Origin: Kiritimatiellia bacterium
Lineage (GTDB): Bacteria; Verrucomicrobiota; Kiritimatiellia; RFP12; UBA1067
Direction: 5' to 3'
Length of the DNA stretch: 8,896 nucleotides
Assembly: GCA_024405335.1 (NCBI GenBank)
Contig: JAKSOX010000069.1
Coordinates: forward strand, 1-8,896
The notes under the pieces were generated by a model. That model did not search any database. It saw only the letters and a program-made list of their open reading frames with translations, and was not told where the DNA came from. The translations under genes were made by a program, and so were the position numbers. Positions 6,274-8,896 of this stretch are shown in pieces (position 1 is the first letter of the stretch; each line of letters starts with the position of its first letter).

Positions 6274-7302
6274 ATGTTCGCATTGCCATTCACGCGGGCG
6301 GCCAAAGCCCGGAAACTCGAAAAAGCGACGCTCGCCGCCGCCAGGACTTTTTTGTGGTCGCATGAAGACTTGATGCCGCTTCCCGAACTCAAGGCGGCCA
6401 TCGCCGCGCGCGACGCGGAAGGGTGCGCTCGTCTGCTCGAAAAGCTCGATCCGCCGAAAAGCTGCCAGTTCTTGCGCGAGTGGCTGGACGTCTTCGTGGT
6501 GAGCATTTCGGTGGCGATGGCGTTCCGCGCGTATTTCTACGAGCCGTTCAACATTCCCACGGGGTCCATGCGCCCGACGCTGCACGGCAACTGGTCGGCG
6601 CCCGCGAAGCCGTCCGACGCGCGCGCGTGGGACGTGACGCCGGGGCTCAAGCAGCTCAAGTGGCTTTTGACGGGCGAGACGTTCGTGGACTTCAAGGCGT
6701 CCGCCTCGGGCACGCTGGTGGTGCGTCCCACGCAAACTGGGCACAACGCCGTGTGGGTGTCGAGCGCGCCGAATCGGGTGGAAATGATCCCCACGGACGC
6801 GTTCGAGCGCGGCACGGGCAAGCTGATCGGCGGCAAAGGACCCGGCGAACCGGTGCGCGCCGGCGAGCGCATCTGGTGCGGGCGCAAGGTGGTGGGCGAT
6901 TTCCTGTTCGTGAACCGGTGGCTCTGGAACTTCCGCCGTCCGCGCGTGGGCGACGTGATGATCTTCTCCACCACGGGCATCGACGGTCTCCAGCAGGGCA
7001 CGCACTACATCAAGCGCATGTGCGGCACGCCTGGCGACGAGGTGGCGATCAGGGAAGGCAAATTGTGGGTGAACGGCGTTTCGCGCGACGCGGTGCGTCC
7101 GGCGAACTGCCCGCCGTTTTCGGCGGGTCCGATGCCGGGCGCCGTGCGGCTCGACGGCGCGCACTATTTCGCCTGCGGCGACAATTCGCCGGAAAGTTTC
7201 GACAGCCGTTACTGGGGCGCGGTTCCCGCGTCCAATCTGCGCGGCGTCGCGGGGGGCGTGTTCTGGCCTCTCGTCAACAAACGTTGGGGGACAGTGAAAT
7301 GA
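6274..7302 (+). CDS. lepB: Signal peptidase I with internal insert
   Basis: Signal peptidase I (family S26) removes signal peptides from exported proteins at the outer face of the inner membrane. The 342-residue product has a 69-residue predicted cytoplasmic, helix-prone N-terminus and one membrane helix at about 70-89. Then come the catalytic boxes: Ser98 in PTGSMRPTL, Lys247 in YIKRMCGTPGDEV, and GDNSPESFDSRYWGAVP starting at residue 302. Ser98 and Lys247 are about 150 residues apart, far more than the 55 in E. coli LepB (Ser90, Lys145). An insert of roughly 100 residues therefore lies after the serine box, in the region of residues 105-205. I chose ATG 6274 over GTG 6190 (which overlaps the lipoprotein stop) because the promoter TATAAT lies between them and the extra 28 residues are Arg-rich and unlike the family. 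The stop overlaps the kinase start. Confidence 0.92.
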   Translation: MFALPFTRAAKARKLEKATLAAARTFLWSHEDLMPLPELKAAIAARDAEGCARLLEKLDPPKSCQFLREWLDVFVVSISVAMAFRAYFYEPFNIPTGSMRPTLHGNWSAPAKPSDARAWDVTPGLKQLKWLLTGETFVDFKASASGTLVVRPTQTGHNAVWVSSAPNRVEMIPTDAFERGTGKLIGGKGPGEPVRAGERIWCGRKVVGDFLFVNRWLWNFRRPRVGDVMIFSTTGIDGLQQGTHYIKRMCGTPGDEVAIREGKLWVNGVSRDAVRPANCPPFSAGPMPGAVRLDGAHYFACGDNSPESFDSRYWGAVPASNLRGVAGGVFWPLVNKRWGTVK

Positions 7303-8896
7303 GCGACAGCGAAGAACAGTTGATGCCGACGCCTTCGGAATTCGGGCGTTTCATCCTCGAGCGCGAACTCGGGCACGGAGGCATGGGCGGGGTGTACCTC
7401 GCCCGGGACAAGGTGCTCGACCGGCCGGTGGCGCTCAAGGTGATGCTCAAAAGCCTCGGTTCCGACGAAAAGTTCATGGAGCGGTTCAAGGTCGAAGCGC
7501 AGGCGGCGGCCAAGTTGATCCATCCTTCGATCGCCCAGATATATTCTTACGACGTCCAGGACGGCCAGCCGTACATCGCCATGGAAATGGTGGGCGGCGG
7601 ATCGCTGCTGAAGCTCATGGAAGTGAATCCCGGCAGCACGCCCGTCACGCGCGTGATGCGCATCGGCAAGCAGATCGCCGAAGCGCTTTCCTGCGCGGCC
7701 GACCAGGGCCTGGTGCACGGCGACGTGAAGCCCGAGAACATTTTGTTCGACGCCAACGGCAACGCCAAGCTGGTCGATTTCGGACTGGCCGGCATGCAGA
7801 AGACGGAAGATCCGGACGAAATCTGGGGCACGCCGTACTACATCGCGCCCGAGAAGGTCGAGAAGAAGGCGGTGGATTTCCGGGCCGACATGTATTCGCT
7901 GGGCGCGACGCTGTACCACGCGCTCACCGGCGTCGCCCCGTTCGAGGGGGCTGACGCGGTGGAAGTCGTGCGCGCCCGTTTCCAGCACGACGCGAGGAAG
8001 CCCAGCGCGGTCCGCGCCGATTTGCCGGCGGCCGTCGACGCCATCGTGATGACGATGCTCGCGCGCGATCCCGCCGCGCGCTATCCCACCTACGAGGCGC
8101 TTCTGGGCGACATCGGCCGTTTCCTTTCCGGGAATCTCACCATGACGCAGTCGGTGTCGGTCGCGGCCGTCGCGGCACCTGCCGTTTCGGCCGCCGCGCC
8201 CGCTGCGGCGACCACCACGGCGTCCGGCAAGAAAGTCCTGAAAATCGGCGGCCGCAAGCAAATCCGGCTGAAACCGGCCCGCGCGACGCATGCGGGCGCC
8301 GCCGCTCCCGCCGAATCCGCCGCGGAGAATTTCGACGAGGCGTCGGAGGCGGAAGAAACGCCGAGCGCCGGCGGCAATGCGCGTCTCAAGCGGAAGGTGC
8401 GTCGTCCCGGCGTCGAGGCGGAGCCCGTCAAGGAGGAAATGGGGCTTGGCAAGATGGTCACGCTCGCGATTCTCGGTGTCATCCTCGTCGTGGGCGGCGT
8501 GGGCGGCGGGCTCGCCTGGTACATGTTCTCCACGAAGGCGGAGGAGCGCGCGGAAAAGTTCCGCGGCTACGTGGCGCAGCAGGAGGCCGCGCGCGAAGCG
8601 ATCAAGCAGCACGCGAAAAACGCGCAGCATTTCCGCGACGAATTCGGGCTGAAGCGCAAAACGGCGTTCGAATCCGTCGACAAGGCGACCCGCGACTACC
8701 TCGAACTGCTCGACGGCGACGTGCGCGAGGCCGTGCAGGCCGTGATCGTGCCGGCCGAGACGCCCGAACTTCTCGAAGCCATCGCCTACACCAACCAGTT
8801 GGCCGAAGCAAAGGCGGCCGCCCTGGCCGCGGCGAACACGAATGCGGCGCCGGCGGAAGCGGCCGCGCCAGCGGCCGACACGAACGCGGCTCCCGC
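7299..8896 (+). CDS. Transmembrane serine/threonine protein kinase, PknB-like (3' partial)
   Basis: This is a Hanks-type kinase that runs off the end of the window; 532 codons are visible. ATG 7299 overlaps the lep stop (ATGA), and GGGGGA at 7286-7291 is a good SD. The kinase domain spans about residues 15-280. The Gly loop is LGHGGMGGVY (24-33), the ATP lysine is Lys47 in VALKV, the catalytic loop is HGDVKPEN (140-147), DFG is at 160-162 and APE at 183-185. The HRD arginine is replaced by Gly141, so it is a non-RD kinase, while Asp142, Lys144 and Asn147 are kept. A low-complexity Ala-rich and then basic/acidic linker (about 285-380) leads to one membrane helix at about 386-410. Beyond it is a charged, helix-prone segment and an Ala/Pro-rich tail with TNAAP repeats, expected outside the cytoplasm. 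No PASTA domain is seen. The ligand and substrates are unknown. Confidence 0.92.
   Translation, partial: MSDSEEQLMPTPSEFGRFILERELGHGGMGGVYLARDKVLDRPVALKVMLKSLGSDEKFMERFKVEAQAAAKLIHPSIAQIYSYDVQDGQPYIAMEMVGGGSLLKLMEVNPGSTPVTRVMRIGKQIAEALSCAADQGLVHGDVKPENILFDANGNAKLVDFGLAGMQKTEDPDEIWGTPYYIAPEKVEKKAVDFRADMYSLGATLYHALTGVAPFEGADAVEVVRARFQHDARKPSAVRADLPAAVDAIVMTMLARDPAARYPTYEALLGDIGRFLSGNLTMTQSVSVAAVAAPAVSAAAPAAATTTASGKKVLKIGGRKQIRLKPARATHAGAAAPAESAAENFDEASEAEETPSAGGNARLKRKVRRPGVEAEPVKEEMGLGKMVTLAILGVILVVGGVGGGLAWYMFSTKAEERAEKFRGYVAQQEAAREAIKQHAKNAQHFRDEFGLKRKTAFESVDKATRDYLELLDGDVREAVQAVIVPAETPELLEAIAYTNQLAEAKAAALAAANTNAAPAEAAAPAADTNAAP

Overview
The window is very GC-rich bacterial DNA with all recognisable genes on the + strand. 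The combination suggests a member of the PVC group, most likely a Verrucomicrobiota/Kiritimatiellota-type bacterium. The hints are a secreted DUF1680/GH127 glycosidase, a membrane-anchored PknB-type kinase with an Ala/Pro-rich tail, a signal peptidase I with a large insert, and the MEP isoprenoid pathway. This assignment is inferred from gene content only; no rRNA or other marker is present.

Layout. Positions 1-270 hold a GC-rich tandem repeat with no credible gene. Positions 271-500 are intergenic, less GC-rich, with several TTGAC-type dyads, ending in a strong extended -10 promoter (TTGGTATAAT, 497-506). The leader that follows folds as a single-aptamer glycine riboswitch (538-619) placed just before the ribosome-binding site of a sodium:amino-acid symporter of the AGCS family (640-2166). 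Next come an exported GH127-family glycosidase (2202-4163), a short IspE (4180-4887), a type III pantothenate kinase CoaX (4884-5660), an unknown lipoprotein (5657-6193), signal peptidase I (6274-7302, with its own promoter) and a transmembrane serine/threonine kinase (7299 to beyond the window end).

How it fits together. Four gene junctions are tight: 16 bp between GH127 and ispE, and 4-base GTGA/ATGA stop-start overlaps at ispE/coaX, coaX/lipoprotein and lep/kinase. This suggests one or two co-transcribed, translationally coupled units. The riboswitch argues that the symporter moves glycine (or glycine and alanine). The remaining genes have unrelated roles: glycan hydrolysis, isoprenoid precursor and CoA synthesis, protein export and signalling. 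They look like a housekeeping operon with a carbohydrate gene in front, not a single dedicated pathway. I found no mobile element, CRISPR array, tRNA or rRNA. The most notable items are the riboswitch and its possible expression platform, the tandem repeat, the shortened IspE, the HGD (non-RD) kinase, the insert in the signal peptidase, and the near-leaderless lep promoter.
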